This document shows positions 20,501 to 30,797 of a stretch of 64,000 bases of DNA, piece after piece. Origin of the DNA: Burkholderiales bacterium (GTDB taxonomy: Bacteria > Pseudomonadota > Gammaproteobacteria > Burkholderiales > UBA11063); NCBI GenBank assembly GCA_019748155.1, contig JAIEPY010000039.1, forward strand, positions 1 through 64,000. Reading direction: 5' to 3'. The translations under genes and the position numbers were made by a program. Below the pieces are notes generated by a model. The model worked only from the letters and a program-made list of their open reading frames with translations, was not told the origin of the DNA and did not search any database. Each line of letters begins with the position of its first letter. Positions within the stretch are counted from its first letter, which is position 1.

Positions 20501-21500
20501 TATTTATGCTCAAGATAAATTGAAGTTAACGCTTGATAAGTATATGTTATTTAAAAAATTAAATAAACTTAACTCTGATTCAATTGAAAGTAGCCATAAG
20601 ATTAACTTTGTTAATGGTTCAGATAAAGTTACAAAAGCTAAGATCCCGGATATCGATCTAAAAATAGCTAATTTGTTCTATCAGAATCATAGTTTAGGGA
20701 CACTTGATGCTAAATTGAAGCAACGGGGAAATGATCTGCTTATTGAAAGCGGAAGCTTAAGCTCTAGCCAAGCATTAATTAGCTTTAGTGCGGTAAATGC
20801 TTGCTTTGGTTGTGGTCGTGATGCTTCATATGTTGATTTTAATGCTAGTGCTAAGATCACTAATTTAGGTGACTTGGCATATAATTTGGATTTGGGGAGA
20901 ATTATAGGCAACGGTCGCGGAACTATTAACGCATCATTACAATGGAATGGCGGTTTTCAAGACTTTAATATCTTACAAACGGTTGGTTCTATTAATGCGG
21001 ATATATCTTCTGGTAAATTTTTGCAGGTTGATCCGGGTGTTTTGGGTGGGTTAATGAGCATCATTAATCTGCAAGGAATATTTGAATTTAGTACTGGGGA
21101 TTTACAGGATATTTTCAAAAAAGGATTCTTCTTCAATTCCCTAACTCTTAATGTTGATATTTTGACCTCGTTGATTGAATTAAAGAATATGTCAATGTCT
21201 GGACCAATGGCGAATGTTAATAGCTTTGGTAAAGCTAATTTTGCGAATAACTCAGTAGATGCTTATGTATCAGTTGCACCAAAACTCGGGGTAGTGGTAG
21301 CTCTCACTGCCGGAGTTGTGACCTTAAATCCTTTGGTGGGGGTTGCTGTTTATTTAGGTGAATTGGTTTTTGGTGACCCACAAAATAAATTATTTACATT
21401 TGGTTATCATGTGACGAGTAGCTTGAAGAAACCAAAAGTGGTACGTACTCAAGTAACCGAGCAGATTGTGAAAAATGTTAATGCTACCGTTGGAAACTAG
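17502..21500 (+). CDS. YhdP family AsmA-like large envelope protein (copy 1)
   Basis: 1332 aa, N-terminal TM, DUF3971/AsmA2-like C-terminus, followed by a nitrilase-family gene. Confidence 0.82.
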   Translation: MNLQFKNFSLRSLLVKIVAYAAIFYLVIIIASIAITGYIFLNLSDYSSRIEQTIYKHTGYKLQTGSIQTKLNNTYLPEIIIKDILLVNPVNKKQQLHIKSLDFVFSYTSIWDLEPVFNKIYIDGAEISVEYDPTGSIIVNGVDVNNPDKQTLENTKNSPIDVERWLLKQGSITLDHINLKYHDLKNSLPEMEFKNIKVGLEKHLWDNHRLYIDFFGRSYQNLLEAELSWRGGKFEHWSSWKHADLRVQSVNGENSLFSSLTQFIPGINSADKFNATTALKASMENGQLQDLSANFDVNNFQLALTDADLVNFPKLGGQLDIKLFNNSYYSIRANNLMVVTSAGYLFDNAKITGSYVVNKSGYLELSNTNLVAINNLLSVFDATDGMSIDGTINSVKYNWDGAFSKPSDYKLQANFHDISFSSASPDYPSLSHVSGDISVGKKQGALNLILQNSVFLYDKLFLIPYEFKSLNSKIDWSITSQNQLNIIMHKTDLETKDFKATMDGSYHNDPLHPDSSGYLAMNAHVDRVKTSKVGDYLPKSIPMSVHEWLNMGLAGGDGANANMILKGPLDSFPFQDGKGLFYITADVDNAKLQYVKDWPPLENVYGKFILKNTNITVKAASGRIQNNYLDPTLVVIPDYSAPDGVYLTADGHAHGSTANFMEYLKNTPINEIIGKLPEKITTTGDGIVKLYLKVPFKEPKRTEVKGTYSFENNSILFDLPVPELTAVNGDLGFSQHGVEISDLHANAFGSKANLYSTISKDGKMNFKVIVPSLNYQEVSKFYLRPFSGLVSGAADTEINFVIAKHGLEQLSAQSALRGVKLIAPEPLAKESSTTSSLTLNLTPIANDGTVINWQYGDALRGQQFFPAKGALTKGQIAVGNGTTYLSDADNSALITVNVNLATVDLLEWITEVNTVIKTIKQEKLINESGDLSALDSSAASAKLTGKKPGKLFLPIQVQVSSNQFKFGKIDLEAGSANVFADGRHTYFNMYTPIVSGMGDLIYAQDKLKLTLDKYMLFKKLNKLNSDSIESSHKINFVNGSDKVTKAKIPDIDLKIANLFYQNHSLGTLDAKLKQRGNDLLIESGSLSSSQALISFSAVNACFGCGRDASYVDFNASAKITNLGDLAYNLDLGRIIGNGRGTINASLQWNGGFQDFNILQTVGSINADISSGKFLQVDPGVLGGLMSIINLQGIFEFSTGDLQDIFKKGFFFNSLTLNVDILTSLIELKNMSMSGPMANVNSFGKANFANNSVDAYVSVAPKLGVVVALTAGVVTLNPLVGVAVYLGELVFGDPQNKLFTFGYHVTSSLKKPKVVRTQVTEQIVKNVNATVGN

Positions 21501-21512
21501 GGGAGTACTTAA

Positions 21513-22319
21513 ATGGAACTAAAAATTGCTGCATTGCAGATGGTTTCAACGCGAGACGTTGCTGAGAATTTGGATAAAGCTACGCAGATGATAGCTGAAG
21601 CTGCTAGTAATGGTACACAAGTAGTGGTATTGCCGGAGTTTTTTGCAAAGATTACCACGAGTGAAGATCCTTATCGGACAAGTCACTCAGAGATGCTTAA
21701 TAATGGTTCCATTCAAGCGCATTTGAAGGCAATAGCTATGTTGTATAGTGTTTATATAATAGCCGGTAGTATATTGCTTGATTCTCAGATCCAGAATAAA
21801 TTTTATAATAGTTGTTTGCTTATATCCCCGGATGGTGCGACTCTTGCGCATTACAATAAAGTTCACCTGTTTAAATTTGATGATGGATTACAGCGCTATG
21901 ATGAGAGTGAGATATTACTTGCTGGAGATAAAATAGTTAGCTGTGATATTCTTGGTTTTAAGTTTGGCTTAGCAATTTGTTATGATTTACGTTTTCCTGA
22001 GCTATTTCGTGCTTTGGGAGTTGTTGATATAATTGTTTTACCTTCAGCCTTTACGTATCAAACAGGTCTGGCTCATTGGGAACTACTTATTCGGGCGCGT
22101 GCAGTAGAGAATCAATGTTACTTTCTTGGTGTGAACCAAGGTGGAGTACACGAGACTGGGCGGAGAACCTATGGTCATTCCATGCTGGTTGATCCGTGGG
22201 GTGAGGTGCTTGTTTCTGCCTTGGAGGGCGAGAAGATTATTTACGCCACAATTAACTCAGACAAAATTAGCGAGGTTAGATCCAAACTTCCGGCTCTTGA
22301 GCATCGAAGAATTAGTTGA
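21513..22319 (+). CDS. Carbon-nitrogen hydrolase (Nit1/NitFhit-like nitrilase family)
   Basis: VVLPEFFAKI, HYNKVHLFKFD, GLAICYDLRFPELFRALG; Glu-Lys-Cys triad present. Confidence 0.9.
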   Translation: MELKIAALQMVSTRDVAENLDKATQMIAEAASNGTQVVVLPEFFAKITTSEDPYRTSHSEMLNNGSIQAHLKAIAMLYSVYIIAGSILLDSQIQNKFYNSCLLISPDGATLAHYNKVHLFKFDDGLQRYDESEILLAGDKIVSCDILGFKFGLAICYDLRFPELFRALGVVDIIVLPSAFTYQTGLAHWELLIRARAVENQCYFLGVNQGGVHETGRRTYGHSMLVDPWGEVLVSALEGEKIIYATINSDKISEVRSKLPALEHRRIS

Positions 22320-22342
22320 ATTTAGTTTTTGTTCAATAAAAA

Positions 22343-22365
22343 TGCCGATTATTTATTAATCAGCA
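22343..22365. terminator. Bidirectional terminator between convergent genes
   Basis: tgccgatta-tttat-taatcagca, one mismatch, flanked by A- and T-rich tracts. Confidence 0.55.
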
Positions 22366-22388
22366 CTTTTACAAAAGTATTGGTTTGA

Positions 22389-22967
22389 TTAGGCAAAATT
22401 TTTGCTAACAAATTCCCAATTTACCAGATTCCAAAAAGCTGCCATATAATTTGGACGGCTATTACGGTAGTCGATATAATAAGCATGTTCCCAAACATCA
22501 CAAGTTAATAAAGCTTTATTAGCTGTCGTTAGTGGAGTTGCTGCATTTGAAGTTGATAGCAGTTCTAGTTCTCCACTAGGTGTTTTAACCAACCAGCCCC
22601 ATCCTGAACCAAAAGTTCCGACACAAGTAGCTGTAAACTGTTTCTTAAACTCTTCAAATGAACCAAATTTTTTATCAATTGCTTGTTTTAAAGCTCCAGT
22701 TGGCTCGCCACCGCCTTGTGGTGATAGACAATTCCAGTAAAATGAATGATTCCATACTTGTGCTGCGTTGTTAAATACGCCACCACTAGATTTTTTTATG
22801 ATTTCTTCTAAACTAGCGTTTTCAAATTCAGTACCTTTGATAAGGTTGTTTAAATTTGTTACATAAGTTTGGTGATGTTTAGCATAATGGTATTCTAAAG
22901 TCTCTTTTGAAATGTGTGGTGCAAGAGCATCTAATGCATAAGGCAATTGAGGTAAGGTATGTTCCAT
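22389..22967 (-). CDS. sodB: Superoxide dismutase [Fe]
   Basis: [62 protein letters not shown]. Confidence 0.95.
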   Translation of the reverse strand: MEHTLPQLPYALDALAPHISKETLEYHYAKHHQTYVTNLNNLIKGTEFENASLEEIIKKSSGGVFNNAAQVWNHSFYWNCLSPQGGGEPTGALKQAIDKKFGSFEEFKKQFTATCVGTFGSGWGWLVKTPSGELELLSTSNAATPLTTANKALLTCDVWEHAYYIDYRNSRPNYMAAFWNLVNWEFVSKNFA

Positions 22968-23184
22968 AATTTATTTCCTTGTGATGTTAAAATCTCAGGC
23001 AATAGTTTACCATGTTGCGAGGTTTTTGCGAGAAAATTAGCAAAATATATTGTTCAATAGTCCTCTGAGTAGATTAAAATACACTCTTTCTGATTTATTC
23101 TGCTAAAGTTTAGCATTTGAAGTATTATTTATCGAGGATTGAGTCAGCTTATGAATAGTGTCAAGTTTTCTAGGGGTAGAGGAA

Positions 23185-23697
23185 ATGACTAAAGCAATTT
23201 ACGCTGGTAGTTTTGATCCAATAACCAATGGTCATTTATGGGTGATTGATAAGGCTGCAGAAATCTTTGATGAATTGCTTGTCGCGGTAGGAGATAATCC
23301 GGGTAAATCTTATACGTTTACTACCAAGGAGCGCGTTGACTTATTAAAGCAAGTTCTTGTTCAATACCCTAATATTAAAATTGGGCAATTTAGCGGTGAG
23401 TTTTTAGTAAATTATGCTCTAAAAGAAGATGCTGCTTATATTGTGCGCGGTATTCGGAATGCTCAGGATTATGAATTTGAAAAGACGATTAGATATATAA
23501 ATTCTGATGTATCTGCTTCCATTGATACTATTTTTTTAATTCCACCTCGTGACTATGCTGAGGTATCATCCAGCCTGGTTAAGGGCTTTGTAGGAACTAG
23601 TGGGTGGCAGCAAATTGTTGCTAAATATGTTCCACCAATAATTTTAGATGCACTTATAAAAAAGCATCAAGAGGAAAATAATGTTAATTGTAAATGA
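23185..23697 (+). CDS. coaD: Phosphopantetheine adenylyltransferase
   Basis: AIYAGSFDPITNGHLWVIDKAAEIFDELLVAV, VRGIRNAQDYEFE; start revised from 23158 (GTG) to ATG 23185. Confidence 0.93.
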   Translation: MTKAIYAGSFDPITNGHLWVIDKAAEIFDELLVAVGDNPGKSYTFTTKERVDLLKQVLVQYPNIKIGQFSGEFLVNYALKEDAAYIVRGIRNAQDYEFEKTIRYINSDVSASIDTIFLIPPRDYAEVSSSLVKGFVGTSGWQQIVAKYVPPIILDALIKKHQEENNVNCK

Positions 23698-24922
23698 TAA
23701 TGTTGCGCGTGCTTGTACTAAATTATGGTTTTTAGTGTCAGAGTTTAAGCAGCCAGCAGATGGGCTATTGTCAAACTTTTTTCGTGAAAATCGTAAGTTA
23801 GGTATCAGTGATCGAAACGTTGTTGCTGAGACTATTTATACAATTTTGCGCAATTATAATAAACTTAGCAAAGTAGTAAATCCTAAAAACTCGTTTACGT
23901 TGATTGGCTATGTTTGGCTAAAGTTACTGGGGGTTAATCGCCAGCAATTACGTGACTTGAAAACGATTAATTTGGGCGAAATTGATAAACTTGCCAATCC
24001 CGATCTGACCACGGTTGAGTTGCCACAGTGGGTAATTGATAAACTTAGTTTACGTTATACTATGGATGAAATTCGTACTTTGGCTAGTGCGATGAGCAAG
24101 TCTGCGCCCCTAACTCTAAGAGTTAACACGATTAAACAAAATCGTGATGAGGTTATGCAGGAATTAGAGCAAGCTGGACTAAGGGCAAAGCTTAGCAAGT
24201 ATTCACCATTTGGAATTAAACTAAGTTCGCGAACTGCTCTGATGGGTAATAAACTATTTGCTGATGGCGTGATCGAAGTCCAAGATGAGGCTAGTCAGCT
24301 AGCGGGGCTCTTATTGGAACCTAAGCGCGGTGAAATGGTGGTTGATTTTTGTGCTGGCAGTGGTGGTAAAACTCTGCTATTTGGGATGCTAATGCGTAAT
24401 AGCGGTCGAATTTATGCTTTTGATGTAAATGAACGTCGCTTGGGAAATTTGACTCCCCGCCTAGCGCGCTCAGGGCTATCTAACATATTTCCACAACTAA
24501 TTAGTAGTGAGCATGACATGAAAGTGAAACGCTTGATTGGTAAGATTGATCGGGTTTTTGTTGATGCTCCCTGTCTTGGCTTGGGAACATTGCGGCGTAA
24601 TCCTGATCTAAAATTTCGTCATAATGAACAGAGCTTAGGTGAGATCAATGAAAAACAATTATCTATTTTAAATTCTGCAGCTCGCCTGCTAAAAGCTGGT
24701 GGGCGGTTGGTTTATGCAACATGTAGTATTCTTGATGATGAAAACCAGAATATCATAACTCAATTTCTAGAACTTAATCAAGATTTTAAAATAGTAAATA
24801 TAGATCAGGTTGTTATGCTTAAGGGTCTTGGGCTTGGTTCATCAGATTACTTAGAACTAAATCCAGGCACACATGATACAGATGGATTTTTTGCTTGTGC
24901 ATTAGAGAAAATTACACTTTAA
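23681..24922 (+). CDS. RsmB/NOP family 16S rRNA m5C methyltransferase
   Basis: VVDFCAGSGGKTLLF, DAPCLGLGTLRRNPDLKF, YATCSILDDEN; overlaps coaD 3' end. Confidence 0.88.
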   Translation: MLIVNDNVARACTKLWFLVSEFKQPADGLLSNFFRENRKLGISDRNVVAETIYTILRNYNKLSKVVNPKNSFTLIGYVWLKLLGVNRQQLRDLKTINLGEIDKLANPDLTTVELPQWVIDKLSLRYTMDEIRTLASAMSKSAPLTLRVNTIKQNRDEVMQELEQAGLRAKLSKYSPFGIKLSSRTALMGNKLFADGVIEVQDEASQLAGLLLEPKRGEMVVDFCAGSGGKTLLFGMLMRNSGRIYAFDVNERRLGNLTPRLARSGLSNIFPQLISSEHDMKVKRLIGKIDRVFVDAPCLGLGTLRRNPDLKFRHNEQSLGEINEKQLSILNSAARLLKAGGRLVYATCSILDDENQNIITQFLELNQDFKIVNIDQVVMLKGLGLGSSDYLELNPGTHDTDGFFACALEKITL

Positions 24923-24980
24923 CAATCTTTAGAATATGGTTTTTATGTAAAATATGGTGTTATTTATATGAGGGAGATGG

Positions 24981-26288
24981 ATGATGTCTGGGTTAGTGAT
25001 ACAGAGTTTTCTTGGCTTTTTCTTTCTAATTGCACTTGCTTTTTGTTTTTCAGAAAATCGTAAAGCAATTAATTGGAAATTAGTTTTAACTGCATTTATT
25101 ATGCAGAATATCTTATTCCTTTTAATTCGTTATGTTCCAGCAGTTAGCTCCGTGTTGCAATTACTCTCTGCGGGTTTGTTAAAGTTTATGGACTATGCTA
25201 ATGAAGGCGCAGGATTTGTTTTCGGTAGTTTAGTTGATAAATCTAAATATGGCTTTGTCTTCGCATTAGTTGTAGTGCCAACAATTATTTTCTTTGGTTG
25301 TGTTATTTCATTGCTATACTTTTTTGGAATAATGCAGAGAGTTATTGTCCTATTGGCGTTTTTACTGCGTAAAACTATTCGCTTATCGGGTGTTGAGAGC
25401 CTCGTCGTTATTGCAGATATTTTTCTTGGTCAGTCTGAAGGTCCAATGGTAATCGGTCCATATGTAGCCAAAATGACCCGTTCAGAGTTGGCATGTGCTT
25501 TTGTTGCTGGTTTGGCTAATTTATCTGGTTCGACGTTAGGGATTTATTTAAACTTTTTAGGTGGTGGAGATCATGCGAAAGAGTTAATTTTTGCACAGTC
25601 ATTATTAACCGCGACGTTTATGAATGCCACATCAGCAATTATCTTTGCCAAAATATTTTTTCCAGAAACAGAATATGACAAGATCATGGATTCTGCGCAT
25701 ATTAAAGTTGGTGGCATGCAAGTTGATAGCGCAATTGATGCAATTATGCATGGAGCTTTTACTGGGGTTAAAATCGGAGTTGCGATTTGCGCAGCCTTAA
25801 TGGCAGTTATTCCATTAGTTCACGCTATAGATGGAATTTTATTTTGGGTTAGCGATATTGCTCACCTTAATATGTGGGTGCAAAGCATGTCAAATAAAGC
25901 ATTTGATGGCTTATCGCTTGAGTTTCTATTTGGGCTTATTTTTAGATTCTTCGCATTCTTTATGGGAATTAGCTGGAATGAAACCTTACAGGTTGGAAGC
26001 TTGCTCGGGCAAAAAGTTGCAATTAATGAGTTTGTCGCGTATATGAGTTTGGGTAAAATGGAAGCAGCTGGAGCTCTATCCGCTAATTCAATATTTATCT
26101 CGACTTTTGCCTTAGCTAGTTTTTCTAACTTTTCATCAATTGGTATTTCAATGGGAGCATTCTCTGCATTGGCACCAGGCCGGCAGTCTGATCTAGCCTC
26201 TATGGGGTTTAAAGCACTAACTGCGGCAATTATGGCCGGGTTTATGACGGCAACCGTTGCTGGTTTTTGGCATGGGATATTCGGCTAA
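24981..26288 (+). CDS. NupC/CNT-family nucleoside transporter
   Basis: VVPTIIFFGCVISLLYFFGIMQ, FLGQSEGPMVIGPYV, GLANLSGSTLGIYL, FALASFSNFSSIGI. Confidence 0.9.
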   Translation: MMSGLVIQSFLGFFFLIALAFCFSENRKAINWKLVLTAFIMQNILFLLIRYVPAVSSVLQLLSAGLLKFMDYANEGAGFVFGSLVDKSKYGFVFALVVVPTIIFFGCVISLLYFFGIMQRVIVLLAFLLRKTIRLSGVESLVVIADIFLGQSEGPMVIGPYVAKMTRSELACAFVAGLANLSGSTLGIYLNFLGGGDHAKELIFAQSLLTATFMNATSAIIFAKIFFPETEYDKIMDSAHIKVGGMQVDSAIDAIMHGAFTGVKIGVAICAALMAVIPLVHAIDGILFWVSDIAHLNMWVQSMSNKAFDGLSLEFLFGLIFRFFAFFMGISWNETLQVGSLLGQKVAINEFVAYMSLGKMEAAGALSANSIFISTFALASFSNFSSIGISMGAFSALAPGRQSDLASMGFKALTAAIMAGFMTATVAGFWHGIFG

Positions 26289-26311
26289 TAACTAAATCTT
26301 AATAAAATATT

Positions 26312-26343
26312 AGCGATGACAATTATTGTCATCGCTTTTTTTT
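26312..26343 (+). terminator. Rho-independent terminator after the nucleoside transporter
   Basis: agcgatgacaattattgtcatcgct followed by T8. Confidence 0.8.
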
Positions 26344-26349
26344 GTTTAG

Positions 26350-26512
26350 TTTATAATACCCCTCTATACTTGAAGTATTTGATTCTTGGATGCGAAGTAT
26401 TGATAGAAAAAAGACGAACACTCGTATTACGGAAGTGTACTCAGAAGTACATGACGAGTTTTTTTGAAATATGATAAAGTACAAGATTCAAAGACGATGG
26501 GTATATTATAAA
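26350..26512. repeat. About 160-bp intergenic nested inverted-repeat element (MITE-like candidate)
   Basis: Ends tttataatacccctc / gatgggtatattataaa; inner ACTCGT/ACGAGT; core TGTACT-CAGA-AGTACA. Confidence 0.4.
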
Positions 26513-26586
26513 AATTAGCATAGGTGATGTTTCTTGTCATTGTGTACTACACATATTTATAATACTCATAAGAACTGTAACTTTTA

Positions 26587-28194
26587 TTGGATATTTGGAT
26601 GCATTTATTAAATATAACGAATCTTGATTACATAATGATGACGATTTTACTTGGAATAATTGCGATTATCTCATATGGTTTTCGGCGTAAAAACCTATCA
26701 AGCGCTGATTATCTTGTTATGCAAAACCACCGTGTTAATACATTGATGATTTGTCTAAGCATGGGTGGTTTTGGCTTAATTGAGTTTTTGTTGCTAAGTA
26801 GCTATGGTGCATATGCAGGTATTCCCGCATTATGCCTTTTCATACCATGTTTCATAGTTGCTTCTTATTTTTTAGGGAATAAATTAGCCGAGTCATCTTC
26901 CCTTAATTCTATGACATCAAGTGTTGCAACTAATATTCATCAGCGCGTTATGTTGATCTGCTATGCACTATTTATGTTGATTAGTGCGAGTATTGCAATT
27001 TGTGTCATGGTGTGGATATTAAAAAATCTTTTGGGCTGGGAGTTTGGAAATAGTACCCTATCTTTGTTAGGCGTAGTTCTTATTTGCCTATTGATTGGCG
27101 GAGTAGTTAGTGTGCTCTATAATCAAATTCTGGTATTAATCTTAAGTTCTCTGATTGTCGCAGTTGTGGTTGTCATTGCTTATCATGATATTGGTAATGG
27201 TAACTTAATTGCTAATTTACATAATGTTGCGACTGAAAATAAACTTTCGGCTAATCATTTTACAACTTTACCTCTGAACTATTCGATGCTTCCACAGTTG
27301 TGGTTGGTTTTTGTGAGCGCTATGCTAATGGTATTGATTAATCCTCTAAACCGGATTAAGTCTGTTAAATCAGGCACGGAGGCTAAGCCAAAGCTAGCAT
27401 TCAGTAAATTAATCCAATTGTTGGTATTGTGTTTATTTGTTTTAACTGGTATCTTGGCATTGGCGACACCAAGCTCTAGTTCCCTTAGTGATGGTAAACG
27501 TTTAGTAACTCAGCAAACGCGTCTGGAAGATGGCTCGATTGGTTTTGTGGTGCGAGCGGTTGATAGTGATACGCCAAGTTTAGCACGTGGTATTATCCCT
27601 AAACAAATGTCAAATTCTAATGATATGGAGCCAATTGATAGTGCTCAAAATTCTTTTGATTACATTAGTGCTGCAATGGTAATGGTTAAACATTCTTTAC
27701 CTGCTGCTTTTGTGTCTTTATTTCTCGTGATTTTACTTTTTTATAAGTCGGTCACAGAGTCTTTGGCTTTCGTGAATATTGTAACAATTCAGAGTTTTTA
27801 CGTGCCTAGGTTTAATAAAACTGGCGATGATTTAGAAAATCTGTGGGCTGCGAGGGTGTTTTTATTTGCATACACTGCAGTTGCTATTTGTATCGGTTTA
27901 GTATTTTATAAGTTTTTTGATTTATATTATCTTTTTGCGGTATTGCTAGTTCTAGGCTTACCACTTATTTTAAATTTACTTGGACTTACTAAACATTATA
28001 TAGTCAATGTAGTTGCTTATATAGTAATAATTGCATCTTTACTAATTTTAAATATTAGTAACGTACCAAGCTTATTGCCATTGATTAAATTTAATGATAT
28101 TTTTAGTTACCTTAACTTAGCTACATTAATTATTACCGGATATTATGTGCTGAGCCATTTAATAATTAAATTGATTGGACGTGATTCGCTATGA
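26587..28194 (+). CDS. Multi-pass membrane protein, possibly a divergent sodium:solute symporter (SSS)
   Basis: About 12 hydrophobic segments; SADYLVMQNHRVNTL resembles the SSS N-terminus; start uncertain (TTG 26587 or ATG 26599). Confidence 0.5.
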   Translation: MDIWMHLLNITNLDYIMMTILLGIIAIISYGFRRKNLSSADYLVMQNHRVNTLMICLSMGGFGLIEFLLLSSYGAYAGIPALCLFIPCFIVASYFLGNKLAESSSLNSMTSSVATNIHQRVMLICYALFMLISASIAICVMVWILKNLLGWEFGNSTLSLLGVVLICLLIGGVVSVLYNQILVLILSSLIVAVVVVIAYHDIGNGNLIANLHNVATENKLSANHFTTLPLNYSMLPQLWLVFVSAMLMVLINPLNRIKSVKSGTEAKPKLAFSKLIQLLVLCLFVLTGILALATPSSSSLSDGKRLVTQQTRLEDGSIGFVVRAVDSDTPSLARGIIPKQMSNSNDMEPIDSAQNSFDYISAAMVMVKHSLPAAFVSLFLVILLFYKSVTESLAFVNIVTIQSFYVPRFNKTGDDLENLWAARVFLFAYTAVAICIGLVFYKFFDLYYLFAVLLVLGLPLILNLLGLTKHYIVNVVAYIVIIASLLILNISNVPSLLPLIKFNDIFSYLNLATLIITGYYVLSHLIIKLIGRDSL

Positions 28195-28826
28195 GTGAGA
28201 AGGTTAGGAAAAATAAGTCAATAAAAGCCTGGGTTACACAACATGTTAATGATAGCTACGTAAACCAAGCGCAAAAAGATGGTTTTCGTTCACGTGCTGC
28301 ATATAAGCTAATTGAACTGGATGAGCAAGATCGAATTTTTAATGGCGTTAACATCGTTGTTGATTTGGGATGTGCTCCTGGAAGCTGGTCGCAAATAGCT
28401 TTAGCTAAGATTCCGGCAAATGGAATTGTAATTGGCGTTGATCTCCTTGAAATTCAGCCGCTTTCTGGGCTTAAATTTATTCATGGTGATTTTACTGAAC
28501 AAACTACCTTGGATGCTTTGCTGGAAACGATTAATCAGCGTCAGGTTGACCTAGTTATTTCCGATATGGCACCTAATTTATCTGGGATTAAACAAGTTGA
28601 TCAAAGTCGCGAAGCTTATTTAGTTGAGTTGGTATTTGATTTTGCCAAGGAGCATCTGAAAGTCGGCGGGCATTGTTTGATTAAGGTTTTTCATGGTTAT
28701 GAGTTTGATAATCTAGTAAAACAAGCGCGTGAACTTTTTACGCAGGTAGTTATTCGCAAACCAAGCGCATCGCGAAGTAAGAGTAGTGAAACATACTTAC
28801 TTTGCAAAGGTAAGAAGCTAGTATGA
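28191..28826 (+). CDS. rlmE: 23S rRNA 2'-O-ribose U2552 methyltransferase
   Basis: FRSRAAYKLIELDEQDRIF, VVDLGCAPGSWSQIA, VISDMAPNLSGI, KPSASRSKSSETYL. Confidence 0.95.
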   Translation: MSEKVRKNKSIKAWVTQHVNDSYVNQAQKDGFRSRAAYKLIELDEQDRIFNGVNIVVDLGCAPGSWSQIALAKIPANGIVIGVDLLEIQPLSGLKFIHGDFTEQTTLDALLETINQRQVDLVISDMAPNLSGIKQVDQSREAYLVELVFDFAKEHLKVGGHCLIKVFHGYEFDNLVKQARELFTQVVIRKPSASRSKSSETYLLCKGKKLV

Positions 28827-28916
28827 TATAATAACATATCTTATTTTCTAAAAAACGTGAATGGTACTGCTTAAAAAAATAAGTGGGAAGTTGATTTACA
28901 ATTATTGGAAGAATTT

Positions 28917-30773
28917 ATGCGAAATGGTAATTTGTTGAAAAGCTTATTGATTTGGTTGCTAATCGGTCTTGGGCTTATGGTGGTTTTTAATAAATTTAAT
29001 GATACTCGTGATACTAAAAATACGGTACCTTACTCACAGTTTATCGGTGAATTAGAAGGCGGGCAAGTTAAAAGCATTGTTATCGAAGGTAACAATGCGC
29101 AAAGTCAGTGGATTAATGGTATAAGAAAAGATGATAGTAAATTTACTACTTTCGCGCCATTTGACCCTCAACTAGTAAATGATTTAATCAAAAATAAAGT
29201 TACATTCCAAGCAAAGCCTAAAGAAGAATCCTTGCTGATGAATATCTTCATTTCTTGGTTCCCGATGCTCTTGCTAATTGGGATCTGGATTTACTTTATG
29301 AAGGGTGCTGCTGGCGGTAAGGGTGGCGGTGGAATTGGTGGCGTCTTTGGTTTTGGCAAAAGCCGGGCTAAAATGATTGATAGTAAAGAAAATTTAATTC
29401 GCTTCAATGATGTGGCTGGTTGTGAAGAGTCTAAGCAAGAGGTTATGGAGATTGTTGACTACCTCAAAGATCCGAGCAAATATCAGAATTTAGGTGGTCG
29501 TATTCCCAAAGGTGTTCTCTTAAGCGGTTCTCCGGGAACTGGTAAAACTTTATTAGCTAAAGCTATTGCTGGTGAAGCTAGTGTTCCGTTTTTTAGTATT
29601 TCTGGTTCAGATTTCGTTGAGATGTTTGTGGGGGTCGGTGCTTCGCGGGTACGTGATTTGTTTGAACAAGCTAAGAAAAATGCTCCTGCAATTATCTTTA
29701 TTGATGAGATTGATGCGGTCGGTCGCCAACGTGGCGCTGGCTTAGGCGGTGGTAATGATGAACGCGAGCAAACGTTAAATCAAATGTTAGTTGAGATGGA
29801 TGGATTTGATACCAATACGACAGTAATTATTATTGCTGCAACCAATCGTCCTGATGTATTAGATCCTGCTTTAATGCGTCCAGGTCGTTTTGATCGTCAA
29901 GTAGTTGTTCCTCTTCCTGATATTAAAGGGCGTGAGCAAATTTTAAATGTTCATATGCGTAAAGTACCAGTTGCAAATGACGTTGAGGGCTCAATAATCG
30001 CTCGTGGAACACCAGGTTTCTCAGGTGCTGATTTAGCTAATTTGGTGAATGAAGCAGCTTTGTTTGCAGCCCGTCGTAATAAAAAATTGGTTGATATGCA
30101 TGACTTTGAGGATGCTAAGGATAAAATCATTATGGGTGCAGAACGTCGCTCAATGGTGATGAAAGATGATGAAAAACGCAATACCGCATACCATGAATCA
30201 GGACATGCAATTGTTGCAAGATTATTACCAGGTACTGATCCGGTGCATAAAGTTACAATTATTCCACGCGGACGTGCGCTGGGCGTAACTATGCAGTTAC
30301 CAGAGGAGGATCGTTATTCATACACTAAAGATTATCTGATTAACCAAATTGCGATATTGTTTGGCGGTCGGGTAGCTGAAGAAATATTTATGAATCAGAT
30401 GACGACAGGTGCGAGTAATGATTTTGAACGTGCAACTGATTTGGCTCGTAAAATTGTTACCCGTTTTGGTATGACTGATGAAATGGGTCCGGTAGTGTAT
30501 GGTGAAAATGAGTCAGAGCTATTTTTGGGACGTAGTGTTACCTCAACCAAACATGTATCAGAAGCAACTATGCAGAAAATTGATGAAACAGTACGCGGTA
30601 TTTTGGAAGAACAGTACAAAGTTGCGCGTAGGTTATTAACTGATAACCGCGACAAAGTTGAGATGATGGCAAAAATGTTGTTGGAGATCGAAACCATTGA
30701 TGCCAAAGATATTGAATATATCATGACACATGATGCAAATTCTTCTACAACTACAGTTGATAGTCTGATTTAA
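28917..30773 (+). CDS. ftsH: ATP-dependent zinc metalloprotease FtsH
   Basis: [30 protein letters not shown]; start revised to ATG 28917. Confidence 0.97.
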   Translation: MRNGNLLKSLLIWLLIGLGLMVVFNKFNDTRDTKNTVPYSQFIGELEGGQVKSIVIEGNNAQSQWINGIRKDDSKFTTFAPFDPQLVNDLIKNKVTFQAKPKEESLLMNIFISWFPMLLLIGIWIYFMKGAAGGKGGGGIGGVFGFGKSRAKMIDSKENLIRFNDVAGCEESKQEVMEIVDYLKDPSKYQNLGGRIPKGVLLSGSPGTGKTLLAKAIAGEASVPFFSISGSDFVEMFVGVGASRVRDLFEQAKKNAPAIIFIDEIDAVGRQRGAGLGGGNDEREQTLNQMLVEMDGFDTNTTVIIIAATNRPDVLDPALMRPGRFDRQVVVPLPDIKGREQILNVHMRKVPVANDVEGSIIARGTPGFSGADLANLVNEAALFAARRNKKLVDMHDFEDAKDKIIMGAERRSMVMKDDEKRNTAYHESGHAIVARLLPGTDPVHKVTIIPRGRALGVTMQLPEEDRYSYTKDYLINQIAILFGGRVAEEIFMNQMTTGASNDFERATDLARKIVTRFGMTDEMGPVVYGENESELFLGRSVTSTKHVSEATMQKIDETVRGILEEQYKVARRLLTDNRDKVEMMAKMLLEIETIDAKDIEYIMTHDANSSTTTVDSLI

Positions 30774-30797
30774 ATTAGCTAATTAGAGGGAAGCTAA

